From assembly GCA_036897095.1 (NCBI GenBank), contig JAYMSP010000786.1, positions 1 through 41,300 of the forward strand: DNA of 41,300 nucleotides. Direction: 5' to 3'. Both the position numbers and the translations under genes were made by a program. Source of the stretch: Plantago elongata. Its lineage: Eukaryota > Streptophyta > Magnoliopsida > Lamiales > Plantaginaceae. Under the pieces are notes generated by a model, which saw nothing but the letters and a program-made list of their open reading frames with translations, had not been told where the DNA came from and did not search any database. Of the stretch, positions 1 through 14,234 are shown piece by piece (position 1 is the stretch's first letter; each line of letters begins with the position of its first letter).

Positions 1-1
1 C

Positions 2-253
2 GAGCGACTACTGGAGGTCAATTATTGCCAATCTCTCCGCCCATTTTGGATGAAATTTTCATCGCTAGAATCTGCATCAAGTAAATTTCTGTTTAGATCC
101 TTGAGAATGTATACTACTAGGTATCAAGGATTCGCTAGACGATTCACGAATAATAAGGCTAAGATATTTAAGGACATACACCTCTTACACAAATGTTTAC
201 TTAAAGTATTAAGGGAGAAGTGCTACTTCTTGAAATACAGTATTTTTAAATAA
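2..253 (+). other. Open frame entering from the left edge, unidentified
   Basis: The frame is open from base 2 to a TAA at 251-253, giving 83 codons without a stop; the first ATG is at 50. The protein is basic and rich in Ser, Phe, Leu, Arg and Lys, with no motif I recognise. The first 50 bases are more GC-rich than what follows, and the frame ends where the TpA-rich block A1 begins. It could be the 3' end of a gene or of a transposon reading frame truncated by the window edge, or a chance open frame. I assign no function. Confidence 0.2.
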
Positions 254-3060
254 GGAATTAGGAGAAGCTAGTTACTCTGTATAAATTACTATACTTTAAA
301 GGGGAGTGCTTCTATTAGAGATATAGTATTAATGAATAAACAAATATCTATATTTATAAGCTAGTGTATGCCTTTATAGAAGAAGTACATATTTCTTATA
401 CCTTAAGTTAGCTTTAATAGCCCTATCTTCCTACTAACTATAAGTAGTAAAGTAAGCTCTTTAACTACCCTTAATTACAGGGTAACTTAGAGATCTAATT
501 GTTTAGGGAAAAGCTCTATTTTACTGTACAATAATTTAAAGCATAATTATGCGTAAAAGACACTTCGCCCTCTTGCCTTTCTAAAGTATAGTAATAATAG
601 GTAAAAGCTCTTTTTTATTAAGCAAACATTATATAGAAGGATAGACTTATTAGTTTAAGCATAACTAAGAGAGTAAAGAACCAGTACTAGAACACTACAA
701 TCTCCTGCGCTTTACCCAAAGAGGGCTTCAATCTTATATTTGATACGTTTTAAGTATATGAACTCTAGCTAAGGATACTTGCCTTCTCTTAATTAGGTAT
801 AAATTATTAGAGCAACGTAAGTATTTTATAAGTTTTTATAGGAAGAGAATCTCTGATAATATAAGAATAAAGCGCCCTCTAGAATATAATCTGTTCTAAA
901 TTTTAATTATGAATATTCTACACTAAGTCTAATATTTATAATCTAATATTTAAGTATTATTTAACCCTTAATTATGCAATTTTTAATTTTATGCCTTAAG
1001 GAAATGCATACTATACATTCCTTCTCTTGATACTACTATTTTAAGCATAAGTGCCCTAGTATACCCTTAATAATTTATTACATACGCAAGTAAGCCATTC
1101 TCTAAGGAAGCTTAATTTTAAGACCTTAAAAAGATTTATTTCCTAATACATAATATATATAAATCGAAGGTTTAAAGTATCCTGTCTGAAATTTTATATA
1201 GTCTAAAGAGTAGAATCCCTTTTTACCTAGAGAATATTTTTGTATACAAGAGCGCAGTATTTCCTTCATATGATTCTAGTCCTCTTTTTTTTTATTAACA
1301 AATATTAGGTGTAGAGTGTCTTCTATACAATTAATATTTGTATTTACTAGTTAATTAAAAAGAACATACGTATAAATAATCTTTTAATAATAGATAGCTT
1401 AGAGAGCCTACTACTTTCCTATTATAAAATTATACATATTACTTTTCTCCTTTAAGATATAGTGGATAAAGGCCCTTGAGTGGTTAAAAAATATTTACAG
1501 TGTAATTTTTTCTTCATATAAAGGTGTCCTTGACCGAGACATACTGCTCTAAGATATAATTTATATTTCATTATTATACTTCAATAAGAGTTACTAGGCT
1601 ACCATTTACTAGCGATAAGAAAGGGTCTCTTGCCTTTATAAAAGAATATCTTACTATGCTTAAAGGAGAATAGGGGTTGCCACTTATAATAAGGAGAGTC
1701 ACTCTATTATAGAGATAACACTTTTCTAGAATATCTTTGGCAATAACTACGAACTAATTAAGTAACTAAAATTTATATTAAGTAAAAGGATATAAGAGAC
1801 CAGTATAAGAGAAAGTACTTTACTAAGCTAATACTCTATTTATTAATTAGCTATTAAAGCAATTACTCTATAGTGAAAGTGGCATTCCCTTGTGTCTTAT
1901 AAATCTTACATATGACAAAGTACTCTAATAAACTCTCTTCTATATCTTTGTAACTAATATATAAGGGGTAATACTAATACCTTTCTTATATTATCTTTTA
2001 CTTAAGAATGAACTATATGTAAAAAGAGCTTGTCCTAAATATTAAATATAAGGAATATAAGGGAGAAAAGTTTTTCTCTAGTCTTCAATAAATAAATAAT
2101 AAGTATCTCTAAGACATAAATAAGTTTAAAGCTATTTTATAGTATAACAAGGGTATTATACTCTATGATAAGTGGGTTCGCTTATCTAGTGTTATAGTAA
2201 CAAGCATACCTTACACGCCTACATTTTATAGAACTATTATTAGATAAGCACTGAAGGAATGTATTCTTTGTTATACTTTTGTTATACAAAAGTTATTATA
2301 TATATATAAAAGATTTAGTAATTATCCTCTTATATTTCTAAATATATTAGATAGGCAAGAAATACCTAGACTAGATGGAACTCTACTAACATAGTATTAT
2401 ATAAGTAAGGATTATAGTCCAAGCATAAGTTTCTTAGTAAGTCTCTATCATAAATAAAAATAACAACTGATTCACCATTAATTATTAAAGAACAAGAGAG
2501 AAAGGAGGGGTGCGAGTACAGGTTTAACTTTGTAAGGAGAAATAAAAGGTAGATTCGTTAATTACTTTCATTTATAAAGAGAGTGTAATAGTATATTATA
2601 AAAAAATAAATAGTACTTAGTATTTTTATTTTAGTATTTATAATAGAGATTATTCTCCTTAAACATAGAGCATAGTATACTAAAACTAACTATAGTTTTT
2701 ATAGCTGTATAATAGAGTGAGATCCTTAATAATACTCTATTTGTAAAATATAGAGAAGAGTATAAGAACCTCTTTAATTATGTGTTTATGTAAGAAGAAA
2801 GCTCTTCATTATGAATAGAGAGCAAGGGGTCTGCCTTATCTTAGGAGTATAGAGAACTCAAGTTTTTATTAAGCAAGCATGCACACTTGAGTATTCTCTG
2901 ATATAATTTACGTAATTTAAAGCGTACATATTTTATAAATTAAAAAAGAAAAGATTTATTTATAAAGGAGAAGACCTTTACACTCGAGTAATAATACATA
3001 ATAGAGTAAGAACAATTAGCCTCTATTTCTTAAGCAGAAATCTTAGTTAGAAAAGTTAGG
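245..3060. repeat. Type A block 1: RIP-like, TpA-rich degenerate DNA
   Basis: About 2.8 kb dominated by TpA, with ctag, cttaag, ataaag and ctctt/aagag words and few CpA or TpG. No frame of 60 or more codons occurs on either strand. C-to-T change at CpA on both strands, which turns CpA/TpG into TpA and creates TAA/TAG stops, is the known signature of RIP in Pezizomycotina, so I infer a dead transposable element. No terminal repeats, reverse transcriptase or transposase motifs could be read. A short patch near 2460-2540 keeps more CpA/TpG than its surroundings. The left limit merges with the edge frame and the right limit fades between about 3000 and 3100. Confidence 0.6.
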
Positions 3061-3378
3061 TGCATCTTCTACTTTCTGCAAGCAACCTTCTTAAGTATTC
3101 AAAGAAAGACATTCTCGTATTATAAAAGATAATAGAATCGTGTGCTTTCGTAGTAGCTGGATTTATAAATATAGTTGGCTAGTACAAATCTTTATGATGA
3201 TCAGATCCATAATAGAGGAAAAACGGAAGCTACTTAAATATACTTTTTACAGCAGGCATTTCTAAAAAAGGAGTCGTTTATACAAATACGATTTCTCGAA
3301 ATCCATCCGAAGTCTCGATACTGATTTTTTAATATTAGGGCTCAAGGCTATTTACTAAACTAGCTAAGACTGCACAAC

Positions 3379-3413
3379 TATTATGAATTAGTTATATTAT
3401 GAATTAGTTATAT
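3379..3413. repeat. 16-bp tandem repeat, 2.2 copies
   Basis: The unit ttatgaattagttata occurs twice without mismatch at 3381-3396 and 3397-3412, with the period extending from 3379 to 3413. It lies just inside the type B segment that follows block A1. Two copies give no evidence of a larger satellite. Confidence 0.85.
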
Positions 3414-6289
3414 AAAGAAATAGTGTTTCTAAGGCGTTTCTGTGAGACATATAACACCGGGTATCTTTTTTTTACTGTGCTAGGCCACACAATATCTTCT
3501 TGTTTATAGCAGGACCTCTTTCTTATAGATTATAGAGCAGATTACTGACCAATAGTCATGATAAGACAGATCTATAAAAAAATGAAAAAACTCCATATGT
3601 TCAACAACTCAAACGTGCTATATTCGTTGGTTGGCGCAGATTTTCTTCCAAATTCTATATAAAACAAACGTAGGGCAAAAGAGGAAAAGTGAGAGGTTAT
3701 AAGACTCACTAAAAAAATAGTAAAATAGACTAGACATTGACTTCACTGGCTTTCTGTTATAGATAAAAGACCAAAAAAAGTAGGCAAGAACAGACAAGAA
3801 GAAAGATTGTAGTCAAGAATATCTGCGTTATAAGTTATATAGGATTTAATTTCCAGCGAATTTTGATGTAATGTAATTCAGTGTTAAGAAGTATGTAGTA
3901 TTTAGTCCGCCTCGTGCTTGTTTTTACAATTGATTGGAAATAGATAACTCTTTTCCCTCTTGGATATTTGGATATGGAGAAGTGCTTTTAAGTAAAAAGT
4001 AGAGGGTTTAGACAATCTTGGACAATAATGATTTTCCGTCTCTAGATTTATAGGTATACGAAATGCTGACACGAGTAAGAAGGTTTCAATCTTTAGGATG
4101 TTTTACAAAGAAAAAGAAAGGGTCTCTTTATTTCAAAATGGGTAATAAGACTAAAATCTATTTCAACTGTTTTGTCCTCTTTCTTCTTCTAAGTAATTCT
4201 TGCCGTGAAATAATATAAAAATTTAACTCTCTTTTCTCTTTGTGTCGCGTGTGCAATTGTGTAATCTAATATAAATATAGTTATTTTATGTTTATATATG
4301 GAATGGTTTATTGGAATTATTCTTTGATTGAGGTGCTAGTTTCACAAATATTTATTAGGCCTTGTTTTCTTTATATACTTATATATAAATAGTTGTATAT
4401 AAGAAGACTCAAAAAAAAAAGGGATCGGATAGAAAAGTCAAGACAGAAGTATACTAGTTCTTAATAATTTAAGGGTATTTATTCATAACCCATAGTAAAG
4501 GTTTTCAATTAATTAACTCGCCAAGTAATCTATCTTTCATTACAAATGTAAGTTTATTTAACCAGAATAAGTAAATTCAAGATAACAGCCTATTAAATCA
4601 TTAACAAGGACTTCGCATTCACAGCAAGGCTAAATTCCAAAAATATGAAAAACCTAACAATTCGGGACAAGGTTCGGTCTTTCCAAAGCGCAAAATTCAC
4701 AAAGAAAAAAACTACATAAACAACATCTTAGGAGATACATATTCTTTTTTTGCATTATTAATTCTATGCGAGTAGGCGTGGACTGTTTTCCATTTTTGAG
4801 TCATACAATCAAAGGGGAATATATCTAAAAAAAACCTGCTGTTAGGAATTTCCTTTATTTTATAATATGAGTTTTCTTAAGTATTTAATTAACATATTTC
4901 TACATTGATCTAGTAAGAGTATATTAATTACAATGTATCTTATGTTAGCAAATATCCTAATCCCGCAATGCGATTTCAATTTACCTTTACCAGGGATAAT
5001 TTCTCTTCTCGCACAAAAGTACTTCTAGTTCTAGTTTATTTACACCAACAAACAACAACAAGAAAGCCGCATGGATCAAATAAATCAATTATCTCGGAGA
5101 ATAAATCGTTCAAGATGGTTCATACAGCGCACCTACGGAACATCTTTTTGTACTAGGTATTTATATTCATTATGTATGATCCCTGGTGATCTGTTTTGGT
5201 TTGCTTAGTTAGTCTACGAACAAGTTTCTTACATCAAAGACCGAGCCACTCCATACATAGTAAATAATATTAAGAAATCTCCTCTTTTCTTCCAGACTTA
5301 AGATAGATATTAGGGCTCCTCTCCTGCCATTGTATAGAATAGAGGTAAATTAGAAAGAAAATAGCAGAAGTATTTCGTACTAAAAATAGGCAAAATAGGA
5401 TTTTACTTTTTTAAGGAGTCAATATCCTTTACTTAGACTTGGTCTAGTTTTTTCATTAAAATGAAAAGAGTCAGAGTATACACCAAATAGGTCCTGTTCG
5501 GTAGGAGCTATGGGCCTGGAATTGTTGAGTATGATATCATCTACTGGCATTCCCCTTTATTAATTAGTTTTTATGTAAATCTTATAGATTTTTCTTTAGG
5601 TTCATATTTGTCTTTGTTTCTAAAGATTGCTTCGACTTGCCCTTTAACTCTTAACGTTTTATCGTTTATAGTAGCTCGCTCGGCATGTTATTTTATTTTT
5701 ACCATACCCATACATTGTTTTTGTTGCCGTTTTTTGCAAGTAAATGTTCTGTTATGACGATTATAATATTCTCCTCTTGTATTCTTCTTTCATATTTTAA
5801 TTAAGAAATCCTCCACAGTAAAAACTAAAAAAGGATATAACGATTTCTACTAACTCCTAAATTCTTATGTAACAACATTTCCTAGAATTCTAATTTTTTA
5901 TAATATTTTTAGAAGAGAAAGAAATAGACATATTCCCGAAAAGAGTCCTAATATAGTTGATATAAGTGCAGGCTGAAAAGTTCTAGTCATTTTGATAAGA
6001 GGAGTCAGTCAATTAGATGTCTTTTTATAAAACCTCTTCGCAGCAAAAGTCACAATAAACGTTGCTTTTCTCTATTAATTATCTGTATACGATACGTTTT
6101 CGATACAATCAATTATGTATGACACTTATACAAATTTTTATTAATTATACTTTTTTGTCCTTTAAAAGCAACTTATAGATTCATTTCTTCTAGGAGTGTT
6201 AGAAATTTTGTACCTTTGGTAATCGCTTTGACATATAAATTTGTATCTTCTTTGTCTATGTTGGCGAGAAATATTCGTACGTATCAAAT

Positions 6290-6302
6290 AGAGAGAGAGA
6301 GA
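6290..6302. repeat. (AG)n microsatellite
   Basis: An uninterrupted AG run of about six and a half units in type B DNA. It is a simple-sequence tract with no apparent role. Confidence 0.8.
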
Positions 6303-9300
6303 AGGGTTGGACATAATTGTTGCTAACCTAGAAAGGATGTTTGTCGTATTTATTTCTTATTGACTTGCTGCTTAGTAATTTCTTACAACAAACAATAATA
6401 AATAGTTATGTTCCATATTGATTTTTTAGACTTTACTTACTACTAAACTAAATAAGATAAAAATAGATTTTGCTCGCAGTAGCTTTCTGGTTTACTCTTA
6501 TCCACAGCAGTCATTGTTGTTATGAGGTCTTCATTCTGGGGCAATCTTTTTTTTCTTGAAATAGATGTAGAATTCTCTAAACCCAAAATAGATCTATTTG
6601 CTTATTTATTTTATTTGGGCGGCTGCCCTAAACTTTTATCCTGTTGATTTCTTGCTGTAATTCTGTGGAAAATGGTTATTATGTTTATTGCATTTTTGCT
6701 ACTGATTGATTACCACCTTTTGTCTAAACAAATAAATAGACATCCTGTTGGGTTCTGAAAGATTGTAGTACATTTTTGTATAGGATTGTAGATTTGTATG
6801 CATGCTTCTACTAAATTTTTTGTAGATATATAATATATAGTACCTAAACTTGTGATAGCCACTTCTCCTTACAGGATTCTCTTTGTGCACCTTCTAACTG
6901 AGTCTCCTGTTTTTAAAATCTTTGTTGAAAATATAATATAAACTTCTTATTCTTTTTTATTAAAAATCTAAGTAGTAAAAAAAACACGAGAAACGCAAAT
7001 ATAGGAGAAATGGTTATATTTTACTCTTCCACCCAAAAGGGATTATCCACAAGTATTTACAAACAGTAAGAATTCTTCTCTATCTTTCTCCTATTATTCT
7101 TCAATAAATTAGATGTCTACGCCATGTACTTCTTTGTGATTTTTGGTTTGCTTCTGTATAGTGTAGTAAGTACTTTTCGTTTGTACGTACTGTGCATGCA
7201 TATGTGTTACTACGTATAATTTTTCAGGAGTTGTTCTTAATGAATCTCCTTAAACGAAATGCCTCGTCAAGTATTAGTGTATTACTAGATTAATATCTTC
7301 TTATTCTTTCTAGTCTGAAATAGATCTTTCTCGAATTTCCAATAATTTCTAATATCTTCTTTCTAATAAATAATAAGCCGTGTAATCTTGCCTCACAACA
7401 CAAATTAATAATATAAATGATTTCATTTAAGCAAAAATGAGTTTAGTAAAATGTTAATAACTACTGATCTTGTTTCGAAAAGTATTTTATTTATAAAACT
7501 ACAAGAATTGAAATATCTACCTGAAGCTTTGGAAGCTGTATTCATGCTATAACCAAAGAACTATCTCCCAGCTTTTCATTTAGGAAAACTTGGTGACTAC
7601 AACAAAAAGTTCGACACGAATTCCAAAAACTATTACTATTGTGTGTGAGGTCTTTGGGTTCACAAAAACAGGAAAAGGAAAAAGATTCTAGTTATTTTTT
7701 AGTTTGGCTTGCTTCGTAAATGATTTTTAGAAGTACTCGCTGTTCTGATTGAGAATACAACATTGAGGTATTTTTTTTTATTTGCTATCTTTTGACTCTG
7801 CTGAATTGTCCAAAACAAGACATCCAATCTTGATTTAATATTTATATTATGAATATGAAACCAACTAAACTATATAACATAACACTAATCTTTCCTTCCT
7901 CTTTCAAAGGATTATTACGTCCTTCGTGTAGTAAGTATAGAAAATGTCTGTTTCTACTTACTACAGCTGATCTCTATTTTCAATTTTCTGATAAATGAAA
8001 TATGCTTGTTATAACGAATACGAATGCGTTCTATTCCAATCTTTAAAGATAAAAGCAAAGAACATACACGAAGGAGAATTAGAAATTTGTACGTCTTCTG
8101 AATTGACCGAAGTCTTTTTTTAGAATCTCTATTTTCTTTCATTTACCTTATATTTCTTATAGTTATATTATAGTATTGTTATAGCCATTAGAATCTTTTT
8201 TATCCTACCACCTCGAACATTTGATTCGTGGCTCTTAGTTCAGGAGTTCTTTCTCTTATGCTAACTAAGGTCAGTTTAAGGGGCATACAGTTTTGCGTAA
8301 GAGTGTAATAGCTATTCTATTTATGGCTCAGCGATAAGTAACTCTCTTTTAAAGCGGACCCATAGTTATAACTCACGTTTTTCTGAAATCAAAGAAATTG
8401 TATTTGTAATTGTTGTATGTTTAACCTGGTACAGCTGGTACAGAAAAACTATCGAAACTTTTTACTAATCGATTTAGTCAGCCAACATAAGAGATTTGAT
8501 CCGTACTATTTAAACACGCTTTTTGGAGATTTACATACTATATTATAGATATTCAAATTATACAAAAATCCACCCTAGAGTTTCAAAAAAAGACATAGAA
8601 TCTTTCCTATAAAAATATTTTATTGATTCATATTTTTGGTTCTCTTTTTTCCTAAAACTCTCAAATTTGTACTTCGCAAAGTAAAAGACCAAGTCAAAAT
8701 ATATTCTCTTCCAACAGCAAAAGGGTCCCTCGTAACATAAAAAGAAAAAAGAGCTTCTCTGAAAGCTGACAATAAAAGCCATATCTACAAATACAAATAA
8801 AGCACAGAATTCTAATAGAGAATTAGATTTATATGTCTAGTATTATTAGACTAAGGTGGTACTTTTCTCTGCGAATAACATTGTATTTGTATAGCATAAA
8901 TCTTACAAAAATGTACTCCCCTCTCTATTATTTTTTAACCTTACCCTTTCCTGCGCGTTTTCACATTGCTTTTTTATGACGACCAGGTGTTCTTAGTTAT
9001 ATTTTATAAAATCAATTACAATTTAGAAGGGTACTTATCTAGATTATCTCGGGGAATCCTTAGAAGGTAAGAACGTTTTATTAGAATGTTTTTGATAAAA
9101 AAAGGTAACGTGCAGCCTATAATTTTAAATTACTCGTTTTTGTATTTTCCTAATAGAATAAGAGTTTACTAGAATTTCATGTTTCATCTATTTCCCTACT
9201 TCACTTTTTTCTAATGGTCACGCACCACAATCAAGAAAGATGTTTCGGTGTCTACTACACTACTAGTAGATGTTTCTATTTTATACTTTTTCTTTTGTTT

Positions 9301-9548
9301 ATATACGCCAAGGGTGTTTGAGATACTATAGATTTTCGGAGTAAATGAATGCTTTTATTCCATGGTTGGACTTGGAAAACCCATGAGTTGGATTTCTAAA
9401 AACATAAAGAATATCTGTCGTCGTTGAATAGTCTAATTTTCCAATAAAAGCCTTTTTCTCTATGATGGGCTACGATGCTATAACTAGAATAGGTAGACTC
9501 TGTTATAAAGTTATAAAGAATTAGTCCCGTCTCAAAACTACTTTGAAC

Positions 9549-9562
9549 TTATTATTATTATT
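9549..9562. repeat. (TTA)n microsatellite
   Basis: About four and a half uninterrupted TTA units in type B DNA. This is an ordinary simple-sequence tract. Confidence 0.75.
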
Positions 9563-11641
9563 CATTTTGGAAATGATCCGTATGAAATAGATTACTGATT
9601 ACACTAAGTGGAAAGAATTACTAAAAAAGGGCGTATGTTTGAGAGAAAAGACAAATACAACTAAATAATAAAAGAAAAGTCGAAGTCAGATAAATATAAA
9701 AAGATTGGCACGTAGAATTTGTCCTGCCAAGACAAAGAGAAAACAATGACCGGATTCAGAAGAATAAAGAAGAGGAAGAGCCTATTCTCAATGTTGGATT
9801 TCCTTTTGGATATTTTACAGATCATGCTAGGCTATAATGTCAATTATTGATGATTAAATAATGATGTTGCCTGTTTCAACGAATATACGACCTTAGATAT
9901 CTTTAATTAAAAACCTAGATGCTTGAAATAAAGTGGCTTACAAGGAATTTGGGATGTCTCAAGGACTGAGCTAGCCTGGGTCTTTCTGCTTTACAATAGA
10001 TACGAGTGGTTTTAATACCCGCTATACATCTATTCAATGTACAAACAATGAAATCTTTTATTCATAGTGATATAGAGTACGCGCGGCTAAAAATGGACTT
10101 TTGGGAATCGACTTTCTTGACTAGAAAATAAGAGTTATGAGTTACGGATAGATCTTTAACATTTAATAGTCATTATTTTATTATAGTTGTTATAATATAT
10201 AAGAAATCCATTTTACGTTGTTGAGAATATGGCGTAATATAATAAGCAAATAGTTGTAAAGAACTTTTTTGGAATAGAAAGAAGTTCAGGCCATATCTCC
10301 TAAAGCGATAATCACGTGGAAATGCCGCAAGCTCAGCATATCTTCAATATAAAGGAAATACAAATTACAACACACTGAAATGCAACATCGGAGAACCTTG
10401 GATTTTATTTAATAAAAAAGAAAGTTGTTCTCGATACCCTTTACAAAGGAAATCCTATAGCTATAAAAGCTTCATCTTAGTGATAGATTGCACATAAATC
10501 CTGTTTCTTCTATTTTTCTATTATAGTTGTCTTTCAAGAAAATTAGAAGAAAATGTGGTATCTGCTGGATGTATATTTATATACGTACTGATAGCCACGC
10601 AAGTATAATTCTTCAAGGTCTTAACTAGTAATAGGATAAGTGTTCTAGTACAAATAGGACCTACTCTATTAAGTAAACTAAGGTATGCTCTTTCATAAAG
10701 TTATGGGTACTTTTACTCCTTAAGTCTTTTTATTTATAGACTATTAGGAGCATTCCTTCTTACTACAAAAGTCATGACATACTTATAGAGTACTTACTTT
10801 ATAAAATAATACATAATTTTCGGCTATAACTCTTTCTCCTTTCTTTATCACGGGCACCTTCTCTTCTCCATAAAAGGGTCTTTCTTGCTATAACTAAAGG
10901 GATCTTATACATTTACTACTAGTTACTAAAGAGCATTAGAGGTGTTACTTTATAGGGTTACTCAGGAAAGGTCAAGCATTCTCTTATTTATTATAAATAA
11001 TTCATTAAGTGGGTACTCTTATAGAAGCTTAATTAGGCAATTACACTCTAGAATAATTTAATAATGAGCAAGCTATTTGAAATATTTTTTATGCTAAAGA
11101 TAGTACAGTACCCTAAGAGTTGAGCATAAAAAAGAACAACTTAAACAAGCTGATATTTTTTAAACCCTTGGCCAGCCCCTATAGTACACATACTGCGCAA
11201 GAGTACCCCTTCCCTCTTAACTTATGAAAGGAGAAAATTACTCTATTCTATAGAATTAATAAAGGCACTACACAAGAAAAAGCATATGGAAAAGAACTAA
11301 CACTTATAATATAAAAAGAGCCACTTTTCTAGTCAATGCTATAGTAACTCACGATATACTTAAGAAATATCTAGGCTTTGGTATAAGACTAATTTTATAA
11401 TTAGAGAGAAGGCACTCGTTATTTTCTACACTTGTACTACTGAAGAAGTCTTTATAGAAGTAGTAAGTACAGTCTTAATTATAAAGGGACGCTCCACTAT
11501 GGTGTTAGCCTTTGTATAGGTCATTTCGTAATTATAATTTTCCATTATATAAATATTTAACCCTATAAACTAGTAACTACCTAACTGGGTATATAAGTAT
11601 TTTAAAAAGGGCTAGTCAAAAAGACTAGGTAAGATATAAGC

Positions 11642-11654
11642 CTTAATTATTAAG
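11642..11654 (-). repeat. Recurrent near-palindrome cttaataattaag (complement)
   Basis: The plus strand reads cttaattattaag, the exact complement of the same 13-mer at 14235 and 35800. The arms cttaat and attaag flank a single central base. It is confined to type A blocks in the exact form that I found. Confidence 0.5.
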
Positions 11655-14234
11655 TTATATTAGAGAGCATCTACTTACTAATTTATCATGCTTTAAGTCT
11701 GGCTTGGCTATTTTATTAGCTATAGCATTATTTAGCACTAACGGAGGTGTATCTTACTTGAGTATTTAGGTATTTAATAATAATTTAAGTATTATATAAG
11801 GACTTAAGGAAGGCACTTATTACTTAGGGAGCTTTACTCTAATACTATAGGCTATGCTTTATAAAGTAATAAGTCTTACTCTTTTTCGAGGTACCTATAA
11901 TAAATTATTAGATTATGTATTTAATAATAGTATAAGAGGCAAGTACTCCCTATGTAACTATTATAAATATAAAAGGGAATAAACTGAATCAGAACACTGT
12001 ACTTTAATAGGGGAGTAGCTAGAGTTTACTTAATACATAATAGACTTAGAATACTATGATTCGACCTTTTATTTTAATATAATTTACTTTATTCCTAAGA
12101 AGTTTTTACCTACTCAAGAGAAAGTAAGTATTAGTCTTCTAGTACATCTTATAGAGAACTAATACTTGTGTAATAAATAGAGTGCATAATCCTTTTCTAC
12201 ACTCCTAAGTAGCATTCATTTATAAGATAATGCATGAAACCCTATTTCTTAAAGGTGAAAACTATAATTTGCTAAAGTCTAGCCCTAAGTGATAGTTTAC
12301 TATAAACCATATTTAACAGCGTAAAATGATAGTATTAGATCTTTTTCCTTTATATAATACAATTAAAGTACAATTATTTCTTAAATATGTAAATACTAGG
12401 ACGTATATAAAATATAATGTATACGCATAGTTAGCTATCTATAAACTTTAATATTTGTTTACCATATGGATAAGCAGGGAACTACAAGTATGAACCTTAA
12501 GAGAAGAGAGTTATCTCTTTCTTTCATAAAAGGAGGGGCGAGCTCTCTTTTTAATTAAGTAACACTTTATAATAGAGTAAGTAGTACGCTAGTATAGCAA
12601 TATGGATAGAAACCTTTAGGTAAACTGGATACTTTAGTAAGGAGCTTAGATTGCTTTAAGTTTAAAATACTAACTATTTTCTTAAGAAATGTACCCTGCA
12701 TTTTATAAAGTATGTTAAGGGTTTTTGCCTGAAAATAATTTCTTGTTAAGCTAAGTCCTTAGAGTAAATACTATACAGTTACGTGCCTTCTTAAAGATGC
12801 TTAAGCTATAGGATAGGGATTGGTATCTTTATTTAAATAATTATTAATAGTTCATAACAAATGTAAATCTATAAATAGTATGCTTTAGGATACGCTTTTT
12901 ATAAGATAATGAAACATTCTATGAATACGTATACATTAGGTGCTCTTCCCTCTATAGATATTTATGAAGGTGAAGAAAAAAGTAGCTTAAGCCTATAACT
13001 AGGTATGCTTTAGTAACTAATAGCTTTACTAGCTAGAGCGCATATAACTCTAGGAGCTTTTTAAGATAGTAGAGACACTTCTTAAGAGAGAAACAAGTCG
13101 TATCTTTGCCTTTTATGGAGCTAATATACTAGTTACCTCTGATATGTAGTTGCCTATTTTAAATAACTATTAATGGTATAAAGCAAACACCCTTTTCTCT
13201 ATGGTAATGGTACTAGTTAAGGTATAGTATTTGCAATAAAACTCTATTCTTAATAATTAATGTATATATGCATCTAAGCGTATAATATAAAGTACACATG
13301 TATAATAAAAAGGGTACGTGCTCCCAGCCCTTCTATCTATTAAAATGTATATCTTAAAGTCCCTAGTCTAGTAATGCGTGTATATTATAACTCGAGTATA
13401 AATATAAATCTATCTTATATAGAGAATTAAAATATAATTACTGAATATCGCGCCTTTGATAATAATAAAGAAAGTGTAAAATCAAAAGATATTATTATTC
13501 ATATTACTAAAGAGAGTCTTTTGCCCTAAACTATACAAGGGGCAAGTTATTTTCCAAGGTACTTTTAAAAAGTTTCCTCTAATAACTTATGGTAAATTTA
13601 TTGTTTATAAATAATATGGCAGAGTACCTTTCTCTTCACAGGGAATAAAAGGCATTACACGAGTACATCTCTCTCTTTCTAGAGTAAGAAGGGCTCAGAC
13701 TCAATTATGTACTTGTTACTGTTGCATTAGACATCATGACAATATACTATGTTATACTAAGGATGCTTTGAGTATATAATTGTTCTATTTATAACTAAAT
13801 TATTTGCTAGAAGAGCTACTCTGTCATTTTAAATATTTTATAATCTAACTAGGGGAGTACTTTACTGGAGAGGTAGGATATTCCTGCAGTAAGATATACT
13901 TAAGAATTACTAGGTAATAAATGCGCCTTCTTTCTTAAGAAACTATTCTATTCTTTTATAACCTACTATATAATACAATATACAGGTGCGTAATGAAGTA
14001 TATCCTTAAGTATAAATATGTTAGGCAGAGGGACAGAAAGGGGGATTAGTAATTCCTCCCTAATAAAGGCAGTATTGTTCTAAGAAAGAGCTCACTATAC
14101 ACTTCTTACTTAAGCTTATATTTAGGAATACTTTCTTAAAAACAAAATTACGTCTTTTCCTAGAAAAGATAGGCCCTACCTCTTTATAAAATAGAGTAAT
14201 ATAAAGAGCGTCACTTATACTTTCAAGCCTAAAA

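Larger units (their letters stand above)
3060..10610. other. Type B segment 1: AT-rich, non-RIP-like, no gene seen
   Basis: About 7.5 kb of AT-rich sequence in which CpA and TpG are common and TpA is not in excess, unlike the flanking blocks. The only frames of 60 or more codons are 62-74 codons long (around 4968, 6699, 7954 and 8558). They overlap no recognisable domain and fit chance in AT-rich DNA. There are many runs of A, T, purines or pyrimidines. I see no tRNA, no intron-rich gene structure and no transposon termini. The origin is unknown: it may be intergenic, pericentromeric or very old repeat DNA. Confidence 0.5.

Noticed and set aside
9060..9120. Many matches to the yeast-like origin consensus (WTTTAYRTTTW-type)
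   Set aside because: Such matches are expected in large numbers in DNA of this composition, and the consensus does not apply to filamentous fungi.
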